A stretch of 64,000 nt of DNA, taken from NCBI GenBank assembly GCA_028874175.1, contig JAPPLN010000113.1:44059-108058 (forward strand). Reading direction: 5' to 3'. Numbering within the stretch: the first letter of the stretch is position 1; each line of letters starts with the position of its first letter. The stretch comes from Chloroflexota bacterium (lineage in GTDB: Bacteria; Chloroflexota; UBA11872). The translations under genes were made by a program, and so were the position numbers. The notes beneath the pieces were generated by a model, which searched no databases, was not told where the DNA came from, and was given only the letters and a program-made list of their open reading frames with translations. This document shows positions 1 to 8,126 of this stretch, piece by piece.

Positions 1-504
1 TCACTGGCAATCCGCGCGGTAGGTCGCGCGGCCCAGGCGATGATCCAGGAGGTCCGCCGTCAATGGCGGGAAGAGCCCGGAATCATCGAAGGCACGGTCG
101 AGCCGAACTACAGCTTGGCCGTGGACATCAGCACGCGCTCGGCGCTGCGGGAGATGATCGCGCCGGGTCTGCTGGCCGTGATCATGCCGATCGTGGTCGG
201 GCTGGTGCTGCGAGCCGAGGCCGAGGCGGCCCTGTTGATGGTCGGAACCATTGCCGGCGTGCTGTTGGCGACGGTGATGAACAACGGCGGCGGCGCCTGG
301 GACAACGCCAAGAAATACATTGAGGCGGGGCACCTGCGCGACGAAAACGGCAATCCAATCGGCAAAGGCACGGACGAACACGCCGCATCGGTCGTGGGCG
401 ACACCGTGGGCGATCCGTTCAAGGACACCGCCGGACCGTCGCTGCACGTGCTGGTCAAGCTGTTGAGCACGATCACGCTGGTGCTCGCCCCGGTATTTAT
501 CTAG
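1..504 (+). CDS. hppA: Membrane-bound proton-pumping pyrophosphatase, C-terminal part (5' truncated by window)
   Basis: Couples PPi hydrolysis to H+ (or Na+) transport across the cytoplasmic membrane. Only the last 167 residues are present; the reading frame is open to the first base, so the gene begins upstream. The frame reads AVGRAAQAMIQEVRRQW, then VDISTRSALREMIAPG, a hydrophobic helix pair, and the family's conserved tail GDTVGDPFKDTAGPSLHVL. The final helix ends directly before the stop, as in the family. Residues that separate K+-dependent from K+-independent enzymes lie upstream of the window, so the subtype cannot be decided. It is followed in the same direction by uppP after about 60 bases. 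The 40..504 ORF in the track is an internal ATG of this gene. Confidence 0.95.
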   Translation, partial: SLAIRAVGRAAQAMIQEVRRQWREEPGIIEGTVEPNYSLAVDISTRSALREMIAPGLLAVIMPIVVGLVLRAEAEAALLMVGTIAGVLLATVMNNGGGAWDNAKKYIEAGHLRDENGNPIGKGTDEHAASVVGDTVGDPFKDTAGPSLHVLVKLLSTITLVLAPVFI

Positions 505-566
505 CTGCTTTGACACTGGGCCGCCCGCCAGGGTGCGCGCCGGCGTCTCGCTGGGTCGACTGACCC

Positions 567-1376
567 ATGTGGGGCGAGGTGATCGTCCTGGCGGCGGTCC
601 AGGCGCTGACCGAGTTTCTGCCGGTCAGCAGCTCGGGTCATCTGCTGCTGGTTCCTGCCTTGGCGGGCTGGACCGATCCGTTTCTGACGGGGCTGACGCT
701 ATCGGTGGCACTGCACGTGGGGACGGGGCTGGCCCTGGTGATCGCGCTTTGGTCCGACTGGGTGTGGCTGGCCCGCGGCGTGATCGGCAAGGGACCCTCC
801 GTCCGGTTGGCCCGTCGGCTGCTAGCAGCGCTGGTGGGATCGACACTGCTGATCGGACTAATCGCGCTGCCGCTGCGCAGCTGGCTGACCACGCTGCGCG
901 ATCCCACGCTGGCGGCGGTGCTGCTCATCGTCTTTGGGCTGGGCCTGGCGGCGGCGGACCGGATTGGAACGAGCCGCCGCGACCTCGCGTCCACGCCATT
1001 CGCATTCTGGGTTGCGATTGGACTGTCGCAATTCGCGGCGCTGGTTCCCGGGGTTTCGCGGGCGGGTATCACGATGACGGTGGCGCGAGGTCTGGGTGTG
1101 GAGCGTCAGGCCGCCGCCAAGTTTTCGCTGTTTCTGCTGGCGCCGGCGGTGGCCGGTGCGGGCTTGGTGCAGTTCGTGGACGTGGCGATCAGCGGCAAGC
1201 CGATCGGCGACATCCCGCTGCTGATCGGGGCGACGCTGGTGGCGGCAGTGGTCGGGGCGGCCGCCGTGCGCTGGCTGCTGAGCTTCGTCGCCCGTCACAG
1301 CCTGGCGGCGTTTGCGGTCTACCGAGTGGCTGCCGGCACCCTGGCGCTGATCCTGTTGCTGACGCTGCGCGCCTGA
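567..1376 (+). CDS. uppP: Undecaprenyl-diphosphatase (BacA/UppP family)
   Basis: Integral membrane phosphatase that recycles undecaprenyl pyrophosphate to the monophosphate carrier used for peptidoglycan and glycan export. The 269-aa protein is the usual family length and almost entirely hydrophobic. The N-terminus shows the (E/Q)xxxE motif as QALTE, followed by FLPVSSSGHLLL with the conserved His. The second signature PGVSRAGITMT, with its conserved Arg, is near residue 160. The ATG start MWGEVIVLAAVQALTEF matches the family's N-terminus. It sits between hppA and the arg cluster without an obvious functional link; two glycosyltransferases downstream may depend on the same lipid carrier (inference). 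Confidence 0.95.
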   Translation: MWGEVIVLAAVQALTEFLPVSSSGHLLLVPALAGWTDPFLTGLTLSVALHVGTGLALVIALWSDWVWLARGVIGKGPSVRLARRLLAALVGSTLLIGLIALPLRSWLTTLRDPTLAAVLLIVFGLGLAAADRIGTSRRDLASTPFAFWVAIGLSQFAALVPGVSRAGITMTVARGLGVERQAAAKFSLFLLAPAVAGAGLVQFVDVAISGKPIGDIPLLIGATLVAAVVGAAAVRWLLSFVARHSLAAFAVYRVAAGTLALILLLTLRA

Positions 1377-1406
1377 AAAACCCGCGGTGAAGGCGGAAAC
1401 CGTCCA

Positions 1407-1412
1407 TATAAT
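1407..1412 (+). promoter_or_regulatory. Candidate -10 element for the arg cluster
   Basis: A perfect TATAAT lies in the uppP-argC gap, about 24 bases before the argC ATG. I see no good TTGACA-like -35 element at 16-18 bp spacing. In DNA this GC-rich a TATAAT stands out. A second one precedes argD, and the sugar nucleotidyltransferase gene has one on the minus strand. No clear ARG-box operator is visible. Confidence 0.45.
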
Positions 1413-1435
1413 CGCTTCTCCCAGGTGAGGTGCGT

Positions 1436-2467
1436 ATGCGCATAGGAATTCTCAACGCGACCGGGTATTCCGGCGGCGAACTGGTTCGGTACCTGGCCGT
1501 CCACCCGGAGTTCGAAGTCGTCGGCGCCACCGCCCGCAGCCAGGCCGGACGCCGTTTGCACGAGGTGTTTCCGTGGATGCGCGCCAGCGGCCGCGCCGCC
1601 TACGCCGACCTGGAGCTGACGCCCGAGTTGAACGGCAGCGCCGATCTGGTGATCTCGTGCCTGCCGCACAAGGCGTCGGCGGCGAAGCTGGCTCCGTTTC
1701 TCGACGATGGGATGCGCTGCATTGACGTCAGTTCCGATTTCAGGCTGCGCAATCCGGCGGACTACCTGCGCTGGCATGGTGTGGAGCACGCGGCGCCCGA
1801 GTGGATCGACTCTGGCGTGTACGGGCTGACGGAGTGGCATCGCGACCAGATTCGCGAGACCGACCTGGTGGCCAATCCGGGATGTCACGCCATCACGGCG
1901 GCGCTGGCGCTGGCCCCGGCGGCGAGCGCCGGACTGCTCGCGGGCCACGTGATGGTGGACTCAAAGACCGGTGTTTCCGGGGCGGGACGTTCGGCGTCGG
2001 CCGCGTATGGATTCTCGGAGATCAATGAAGATTCGTCGGCCTATCGGGTTGCCGACCACTACCAGAGCCCGGAAATTTCGCAGGAGTTGAGCGACATCGG
2101 CGGCTCGCCGATCGAGGTGACATTCGCCCCGCACCTGGTGCCCATGACGCGCGGCATTCTGATCACGGCTTACGGGGCGCTGCGTGCCGATGTCGCCCCG
2201 TCGCACGTCGAGCAGGCGTACCGCGACGCCTACGAGGATGAGCCGTTCGTTCACCTTGCGGGCGTTCCGCCGCACACCAAGTGGACATCCGGCGGCAACC
2301 ATGCGTTTGTGCACTGGACCGTCGATGAGGCGACGCAAACGCTGGTGGCGATGGCGGCGATCGACAACCTGGGCAAGGGCGCGGCCGGCAGCGCGGTCCA
2401 GAACGCGAACGTTATGGCGGGGATCGACGAGCAGGTTGGCCTGGCGATTCCGCCGAGTCACCCGTAA
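1436..2467 (+). CDS. argC: N-acetyl-gamma-glutamyl-phosphate reductase
   Basis: NADPH-dependent reduction of N-acetylglutamyl phosphate to the semialdehyde, third step of arginine biosynthesis, cytoplasmic. The N-terminal Rossmann motif reads MRIGILNATGYSGGELVR. The catalytic cysteine sits in ANPGCHAITAALAL near residue 150, and the C-terminal part has the expected GVPPHTKWTSGGNHAFV region. I chose ATG rather than the GTG two codons upstream (1430) because GGTGAGG is then 5 bases from the start and the protein begins like other ArgC proteins. The stop codon overlaps the argJ start (TAATG), indicating translational coupling. Confidence 0.96.
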   Translation: MRIGILNATGYSGGELVRYLAVHPEFEVVGATARSQAGRRLHEVFPWMRASGRAAYADLELTPELNGSADLVISCLPHKASAAKLAPFLDDGMRCIDVSSDFRLRNPADYLRWHGVEHAAPEWIDSGVYGLTEWHRDQIRETDLVANPGCHAITAALALAPAASAGLLAGHVMVDSKTGVSGAGRSASAAYGFSEINEDSSAYRVADHYQSPEISQELSDIGGSPIEVTFAPHLVPMTRGILITAYGALRADVAPSHVEQAYRDAYEDEPFVHLAGVPPHTKWTSGGNHAFVHWTVDEATQTLVAMAAIDNLGKGAAGSAVQNANVMAGIDEQVGLAIPPSHP

Positions 2468-3696
2468 TGCACGAGCCGCCGACGGAACTTGACGGCTTCC
2501 AGGTCGTTCCGGGCGGCACGCTGGCGCCCCGCGGATTCGTGGGCGGCGGCCTGGCCGCCGGGATCAAGGCTACCGGGGCGCTGGACCTGGGCGCGATCCT
2601 GAGCACGCGCACGCCCTGTCAGTCGGCGGCGACCTTTACGACCAACCGCGTATGCGGTGCATCGGTGACCATCAACAAGGAGCGCCTGGGTACAAAGCCG
2701 GCCCGCGGCATCGTATTCAACAGCGGAAACTCCAACGTGTTTACCGGAGCGCGCGGGCGGGCCGATGGCCTGGCGTTCATCGACGCCTTTGCCGGCCGGT
2801 TCGGCGTGCCGGCCGATGAGATTCTGGTTGCGTCAACGGGCGTGATTGGATTCCACCTGCCGATGCCCAAGATTCTTGCAGGAGTTGAGTCTCTTGAGCT
2901 GTCGCCCGACGCCGGCGAGGCGGTCGCAAGGGCCATGATGACCACCGACGTTGCGCCAAAGACGCTGGCCATTGAGATTCCGGTGTCCGGCGGCACCATT
3001 CGGATCGGCGGCGCCGCGAAGGGCGCCGGCATGGTGCATCCGAACATGGCGACGATGTTCGTTTTCATGACCACGGACGCCGAACTAGAGGGCGGCTCAC
3101 TGCAGCGCCTGCTGAGCGAGACCGTGGCCGACTCCTTCAACCTGCTCAGCATCGACGGCGACCAATCGACGAGCGACACCGCCCTGCTGTTGGCCAACGG
3201 GGCAAGCGAAACCGGCTCGATCCAGGAAGGCACGTCGGACGCGGACGCGTTTACGCGCGGTTTACGGGCAGTGTGCCAGTGGTTGGCGCAGGAGATCGTG
3301 CGGGGCGGCGAGGGCGTGACAAAGGTCTTCGCCGTGACGGTGCGTGGAGCGTCCAATAACGCCACGGCGCGGCAGGCGGCGCGCGCGGTCACGACGTCGT
3401 CACTGGTAAAGACCGCGATTCATGGCGGCGACCCGAATTGGGGTCGGATCGTCATGGCCCTTGGCAATAGCGGGGCAGTCTTCGACCCGGATCTGCTCGA
3501 CATCTGGATCGGCGATACGCAGGTCGTCCGCGACGGAGCGCCCGCGGTGTACGAGGAGGCCATGGTCGCCGAGCACTTCCGGCAGCCCGACGTAACGATC
3601 GAGGTGGCGCTGAACCAGGGCGAGGCGAGCGCGACGGCCTGGGGTGGGGATCTGTCGGCCGAGTACGTGGCGATCAACGCGGAGTACATGACCTGA
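2467..3696 (+). CDS. argJ: Bifunctional glutamate N-acetyltransferase / ornithine acetyltransferase
   Basis: Transfers the acetyl group from N-acetylornithine to glutamate, closing the acetyl cycle of arginine biosynthesis; many ArgJ proteins also use acetyl-CoA. The 409-aa proenzyme cleaves itself into alpha and beta chains at the KGAGMVHPNMATMFVFMTTDA-type motif, seen here in the middle of the protein; the Thr after MA is the nucleophile. The C-terminus has the expected HGGDPNWGRIVMALG. It overlaps the argC stop by one base. Its presence means the linear pathway (argA/argE) is probably not needed. Confidence 0.96.
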   Translation: MHEPPTELDGFQVVPGGTLAPRGFVGGGLAAGIKATGALDLGAILSTRTPCQSAATFTTNRVCGASVTINKERLGTKPARGIVFNSGNSNVFTGARGRADGLAFIDAFAGRFGVPADEILVASTGVIGFHLPMPKILAGVESLELSPDAGEAVARAMMTTDVAPKTLAIEIPVSGGTIRIGGAAKGAGMVHPNMATMFVFMTTDAELEGGSLQRLLSETVADSFNLLSIDGDQSTSDTALLLANGASETGSIQEGTSDADAFTRGLRAVCQWLAQEIVRGGEGVTKVFAVTVRGASNNATARQAARAVTTSSLVKTAIHGGDPNWGRIVMALGNSGAVFDPDLLDIWIGDTQVVRDGAPAVYEEAMVAEHFRQPDVTIEVALNQGEASATAWGGDLSAEYVAINAEYMT

Positions 3697-3734
3697 GCGG
3701 CGACTCCTCGCCCGCAACCCTCGCGGGCCGCTAC

Positions 3735-4502
3735 GTGGTCGTCAAGATTGGCGGGACGGCGGACATGGCAGCCGGGCGAATCGGGGCCGACGTTCGTGCC
3801 TTAGTCGATAGCGGCGTACGCGTCGTGATTGCGCACGGGGGCGGCGACGAACTGACGGCCTGGCAAGCGGCGAGGAATCGCACGACCACATGGCACAACG
3901 GGCTGCGCGTGACCGACGACCAGACGCGGGACGACGCCGTGCTGGTGTTCCGGGGTCTGGTGGCGCCGGCCGTCGTGGGCGCGCTGCAGCATGCCGGGGT
4001 CTCGGCGGTGGGCATCAGCGGGCCGGATGGCGGCGTGGTGCGTGTTCGGCAGGCGTCCCCGGATCTTGGCTGGGTGGGTCGCGTCCGGACGGTGAACACG
4101 CGGATTCTCGATGACCTGACGTCCGGGGGACACGTGCCGGTGGTTTCGCCGCTTGGTGTTGATGATTGCGGGTCGATCTATAACGTGAACGGTGACGACA
4201 TCGCCGGGGCTCTGGCGCGTGCGACGCGAGCCGCGGCCCTCGTGTTCCTGACCGACGTGGACGGAGTACGGGACGCCGACGGCGACGTTCTCGCACAATT
4301 GGACCCGGATGGTGCCGAGCGCCTGATCCAGGATGAGGTCATTGCGGGCGGCATGGTTCCAAAGGTTCGGTCCGCAATCTCCCTGCTCGGCGACGTGGGG
4401 CGGGTCTGCATAGCCAATGGCTCGCGGCCGCACGCGTTACGACGTGCCCTGGACCCGGCAGGCGGCGGCACGCAGGTGAGGGCCGAGGCCGCGTCCCTAT
4501 AA
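3735..4502 (+). CDS. argB: Acetylglutamate kinase
   Basis: Phosphorylates N-acetylglutamate with ATP, second step of arginine biosynthesis. This amino-acid kinase fold protein has VVVKIGGTAD at the N-terminus, the glycine-rich VIAHGGGDELTAWQ substrate loop, NVNGDDIAGALA and VFLTDVDGVRDADG. At 255 aa it is near the short end of the family and lacks the extra N-terminal helix of arginine-inhibited hexameric ArgB, so feedback inhibition is less likely (inference). The start is uncertain: GTG is the only standard in-frame start after argJ, lies directly before the first beta strand and has no Shine-Dalgarno. Upstream frame LSGDSSPATLAGRY is open back to argJ. Confidence 0.9.
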   Translation: MVVKIGGTADMAAGRIGADVRALVDSGVRVVIAHGGGDELTAWQAARNRTTTWHNGLRVTDDQTRDDAVLVFRGLVAPAVVGALQHAGVSAVGISGPDGGVVRVRQASPDLGWVGRVRTVNTRILDDLTSGGHVPVVSPLGVDDCGSIYNVNGDDIAGALARATRAAALVFLTDVDGVRDADGDVLAQLDPDGAERLIQDEVIAGGMVPKVRSAISLLGDVGRVCIANGSRPHALRRALDPAGGGTQVRAEAASL

Positions 4503-4503
4503 T
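4498..4503 (+). promoter_or_regulatory. Candidate internal -10 element before argD
   Basis: TATAAT overlaps the argB stop codon and lies about 52 bases before argD. The flanks (CCCTATAATCCG) resemble those of the argC element (CCATATAATCGC). No convincing -35 is present. It may give argD-argH a second promoter. Confidence 0.35.
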
Positions 4504-4554
4504 CCGAGTCGGAACGGCGACCGCCGTTCGACCCCTCCCGAGGCTGAACGACGC

Positions 4555-5733
4555 ATGGGCTGGCAAGAGCTGGAAGCGCGCTATTACCACCAGGCGTTTC
4601 GCCGCTTTCCGGTGACGCTGGTGCGCGGCGAGGGGTCGCGCCTGTGGGACGACGAGGGCAATTCGTACCTGGACTTCACCGCCGGCATTGCCGTGACCAC
4701 GCTGGGACACGGCGATCCCGAGCTGTGCGACGCGGTGGCGGACCAGGTGCGGTCGCTGGCGCACACTTCCAACCTGTTTTACACGACGCCGCAACTCGAA
4801 GTGGCGCAGCGCCTGGTCGACAACTCGGCGCTGGACCGCGTCTTCTTCGTCAACAGCGGCGCGGAGGCCAGCGAAACCTGCCTGAAGATCGCCCGCAAGT
4901 GGGGGCGAACGCAGCGGGACGGCGCCTACGAGGTCATCACGGCGGAGCACGGCTTCCACGGCCGCACGATCGCCACGACGGCCGCCACCGGCACACCGGC
5001 CTACCAGGAACCGTTCGCGCCCATGCCCTCAGGATTCACGCACGTGCCGCTGAACGACCTTGATGCCGTCGACGACTCGATTTCGTCGACGACGGCGGCG
5101 GTCATGGTGGAACTGGTTCAGGGCGAGAGCGGCGTGCGAACGGCGGACGTGGACTACGTGCAAGGTCTGCGCCGGGTCTGCGACGAGCACGGCGTGCTGC
5201 TGATATTCGACGAGGTTCAGACCGGCATCGGACGCACCGGCCGCCTGTTTGGCTACGAGAACTTCGGCGTGACACCCGACGTAATCGGTCTGGCCAAAGG
5301 GCTGGGCGGTGGGCTGCCCATCGGGGCCGTGCTGAGCAGCGAGGCCGTGAGCGTCCTGGCGCCCGGTGAGCATGGGTCCACCTTTGGCGGCAGCCCGGTT
5401 GCCTGTGCCGCAGCCCGGGTGGTGCTGGACCGCGTGATGGCTCCCGGGTTCCTCGATGAGGTGCAGGCAAAGGGCGAACACGTGCGGGCGCGTCTGCGGT
5501 CCAGCGCCGAGCAGGGCGCCCGGATCACCGACGTGCGCGGGTTGGGGCTGATGATCGGCCTTGACCTTGAATCCGAAGACGCGGCAACCGAGGTGGTGGA
5601 GAAGGCTCGAAGCAACGGGCTGCTGCTGATCAAGGCCGGGCCGGAGACGATCCGCATCGTGCCGCCGCTTACGATCACCGTTGATGAACTCGACGAAGGG
5701 CTGGATGCGCTCGACGCCGCGCGGGGCGCCTGA
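4555..5733 (+). CDS. argD: Acetylornithine aminotransferase
   Basis: PLP-dependent class III aminotransferase converting N-acetylglutamate semialdehyde to N-acetylornithine. The 392-aa protein has FFVNSGAEASETCLKIAR, the PLP-binding IFDEVQTGIGRTG, and the Schiff-base lysine in VIGLAKGLGGGLPIGAVL. The C-terminus has the small-domain IRIVPPLTITVDEL. ATG start MGWQELEARYYHQAF. Within a class III family, context (argC-J-B before, argH after) is what makes acetylornithine the likely substrate rather than ornithine or GABA. Confidence 0.95.
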   Translation: MGWQELEARYYHQAFRRFPVTLVRGEGSRLWDDEGNSYLDFTAGIAVTTLGHGDPELCDAVADQVRSLAHTSNLFYTTPQLEVAQRLVDNSALDRVFFVNSGAEASETCLKIARKWGRTQRDGAYEVITAEHGFHGRTIATTAATGTPAYQEPFAPMPSGFTHVPLNDLDAVDDSISSTTAAVMVELVQGESGVRTADVDYVQGLRRVCDEHGVLLIFDEVQTGIGRTGRLFGYENFGVTPDVIGLAKGLGGGLPIGAVLSSEAVSVLAPGEHGSTFGGSPVACAAARVVLDRVMAPGFLDEVQAKGEHVRARLRSSAEQGARITDVRGLGLMIGLDLESEDAATEVVEKARSNGLLLIKAGPETIRIVPPLTITVDELDEGLDALDAARGA

Positions 5734-5770
5734 CGGCGCCGCCGTCCGGCTGTTGAGATAGTCCGCTCTG

Positions 5771-7213
5771 ATGTGGGGCGGCCGCTTCGACAAACCGCCG
5801 GCGGACGTCGCGCGCGCCTTTACGCGCTCGTTTCCCGTTGACCGCCGCATGTACCGTGAGGACATCGTGGCCAGCCGCGCCCACGCCGCGATGCTGGGCC
5901 GGCAGGAGATCATTCCAGTCGGCAGCGCGAACGCCTTGGTCGATGCCCTTGACGCGCTTCTGACGGATCTGGATCAGACCGGCGGCCCTCCCCTGACCGC
6001 GGATGATGAAGACGTCCACAGCTACGTCGAACGGGAACTGACCGCGCGTATCGGCGACGACGGCCGACGTCTCCATGTGGCTCGCAGCCGAAACGACCAG
6101 GTCGCCACGGATTTTCGGCTCTACTGCAAGGGGTTCTGTCTTCGTCTCGCGACGGCGGTCCTGGACTTGCTGGGCGTACTCGCGCAGCGGGCCGATGAGG
6201 AGGCCGAGACTGTCGCACCGGGCTTCACGCACCTGCAGGTCGCCCAGCCGGTAACGCTGGGGCACTACTTCCTGGCCCTGTTTGAAATGCACCGACGGGA
6301 CGTAGACAACATCCTGTACGCCTACACCGTGTCCGACGTCTGCCCGCTGGGGGCCGGTGCCTTGGCAGGCCTCGCCTTCGATATCGATCGGGATTATGTG
6401 GCGGAGGAACTGTGCTTCAGCCAGGTAGCGCGCAACAGCCTAGATGCGGTGTCCGACCGCGACTTTGTGAGTGCTGTTCTCCAGGCGTGCGCGACGCTCA
6501 GTGGTCACTTATCACGATGGGCGGAAGACTTGGTTATCTGGGCGTCGCCCGGGTTCGGCCTCGTCCGGTTTGACGATGCTTTTGCGACTGGCAGCAGCAT
6601 GCTGCCCCAGAAGCTCAATCCGGACGTTGCCGAACTGACGCGCGCAAAGGCCGGGGCCATTGCCGGTGCGGCCGTCGGCTGGCAAGCGACGTTGAAGGGA
6701 GTGCCCCTCAGCTATGCCCTGGATATGCAGGAGGACAAGCGTTCCCTGTTCCGAGTCGAGGACGATGTCGTGGCGGCGCTACGGGCCCTCACGGGCGCTT
6801 TGCGCACTCTGACGGTAAACCGCGAGCGCATGGCGGAGGTGGCGAGCCTGGGACATTCGACCGCAATCGAGATTGCCGACTACCTGACGGAGCGCGGCGT
6901 GCCATTTCGCGATGCGCATGCGGCCGTGGGTCGTTTGGTTCGCCTGGCCGAGGACCGGGGCGTTGAACTGGCCGACCTTGAGGAGGCTGACTTTGTCGAG
7001 GCCGACGAGAGGCTGTCAGGGGACGTGCGAGATCGGCTGGAACTTCAGCGTGCTGTCGCGCGCCGAACGTCGCTCGGGGGAACCGCGCCAGCCCGGGTGC
7101 GCGAGGAAGCCGCGCGCGCGAACCGCTGGCTGCGCTGGCAACGAGACCACGTGCAAGACCTAACTGGTCGCGGCCTGCCGCTGGCCCTGCGGCCGTCGGC
7201 GAGTGCTCCGTGA
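5771..7213 (+). CDS. argH: Argininosuccinate lyase
   Basis: Cleaves argininosuccinate to arginine and fumarate, last step of the pathway. The N-terminus MWGGRFDKPP is diagnostic. HVARSRNDQVATDFRLY holds conserved active-site residues, and TLGHYFLA follows. The fumarase/aspartase superfamily signature reads GSSMLPQKLNPDVAELTRAK, a slightly altered form of the usual GSSIMPQKKNP loop: Leu replaces the second Lys, while the catalytic Ser and first Lys remain. Length 480 aa is typical. Neither argF nor argG lies between argD and argH or elsewhere in the window, so those steps must be encoded elsewhere. Confidence 0.95.
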   Translation: MWGGRFDKPPADVARAFTRSFPVDRRMYREDIVASRAHAAMLGRQEIIPVGSANALVDALDALLTDLDQTGGPPLTADDEDVHSYVERELTARIGDDGRRLHVARSRNDQVATDFRLYCKGFCLRLATAVLDLLGVLAQRADEEAETVAPGFTHLQVAQPVTLGHYFLALFEMHRRDVDNILYAYTVSDVCPLGAGALAGLAFDIDRDYVAEELCFSQVARNSLDAVSDRDFVSAVLQACATLSGHLSRWAEDLVIWASPGFGLVRFDDAFATGSSMLPQKLNPDVAELTRAKAGAIAGAAVGWQATLKGVPLSYALDMQEDKRSLFRVEDDVVAALRALTGALRTLTVNRERMAEVASLGHSTAIEIADYLTERGVPFRDAHAAVGRLVRLAEDRGVELADLEEADFVEADERLSGDVRDRLELQRAVARRTSLGGTAPARVREEAARANRWLRWQRDHVQDLTGRGLPLALRPSASAP

Positions 7214-7294
7214 GTTCCTTGGCGTGCAAATGGCGTGGTGCAGCCGGCGACGGTTTGATCAGTCTCGATGTCCTCGAAAGAGCGATAGTCGAGC

Positions 7295-8080
7295 GTGACT
7301 AGCGCAAACGAAACGCCGGTACAACTCTCAATCGTCATCCCGGCATTCAACGAGAAGGATCGGCTGGGTGCCACGCTGCTTGCGGTTGACGAGTGGGCCG
7401 CCGGCCGTGAGGCGAGGGTTGAAGTCGTTGTCGTGGACGACGGATCGACGGATAACACGCTTGAGATATCCCGAATCTGGGCGAACGAGACGGAAGGCAG
7501 CGGTGCGGTTGCCTCTATAGTGCTGAATGAGCCACACCGCGGCAAAGGCGCGGCCGTGGCGCGCGGCATGCTCGCAGCGCGTGGCGCCGTTCGCCTGTTC
7601 ATGGATGCAGATCTGGCGGTACCGCTCGTTTACGTTGAACGCATCGTCGACGAGGTGCGACGCGGTGCCGACGTTGCGATCGGCTCGCGGGAGCTAGATC
7701 TGTCACAGCGATTTGACGAGCCGTGGTACCGCCATGCGCTAGGGCGTGGATTCAACCGTTTGGTGAGTTGGCTCGGCGTCAGCGGATTCACCGACACGCA
7801 ATGTGGCTTCAAGGGTTTTTCGGCAGATGCAGCCGAGGACATCTTTCGTCGGGCTCGGCTCTATCCAGCCGATGGAGAGGTCATAAAGCAGGAGCGGGTT
7901 ACCGCCTTCGATGTGGAACTGTTGGCTATTGCCCGCCGTCGCGGCTGGCAGACCGTGGAGATTCCAGTTGAGTGGCGGCATGTACCCATGAGCAAGGTTC
8001 GCCCGCTGTCCGATGCCGTCTCGATGCTGTTCGATGTTTTGAGAGTACGGTGGTATTTGCTGCGCAGGGCGTACGACTGA
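7295..8080 (+). CDS. Family 2 glycosyltransferase, dolichyl-phosphate glucosyltransferase-like (ALG5/DPM1 type)
   Basis: Likely transfers a sugar from a nucleotide donor to polyprenyl phosphate at the inner face of the membrane. The GT-A fold is clear: LSIVIPAFNEKDRLGATL at the start, VVVVDDGSTDNTLEI, then the metal-binding LFMDADLAVPL. AIGSRELDLS and the acceptor-loop DTQCGFKGFSADAAEDIF are typical of the ALG5-like subgroup. No transmembrane helix is evident in the 261 aa. GTG start, chosen because the protein then begins just before the first strand. It is followed by a second glycosyltransferase in the same direction, suggesting a glycan or glycolipid locus (inference). Exact sugar unknown. 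Confidence 0.85.
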   Translation: MTSANETPVQLSIVIPAFNEKDRLGATLLAVDEWAAGREARVEVVVVDDGSTDNTLEISRIWANETEGSGAVASIVLNEPHRGKGAAVARGMLAARGAVRLFMDADLAVPLVYVERIVDEVRRGADVAIGSRELDLSQRFDEPWYRHALGRGFNRLVSWLGVSGFTDTQCGFKGFSADAAEDIFRRARLYPADGEVIKQERVTAFDVELLAIARRRGWQTVEIPVEWRHVPMSKVRPLSDAVSMLFDVLRVRWYLLRRAYD

Positions 8081-8126
8081 CGCTGGTTCAGCTACCGCGT
8101 GCCGTGGAGGATATAGCCTCGCGTAA

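Noticed and set aside
533-1390. 285-aa plus-strand ORF overlapping uppP
   Set aside because: Different frame over the same DNA; Gly/Arg-rich, no motif, while uppP is unambiguous.
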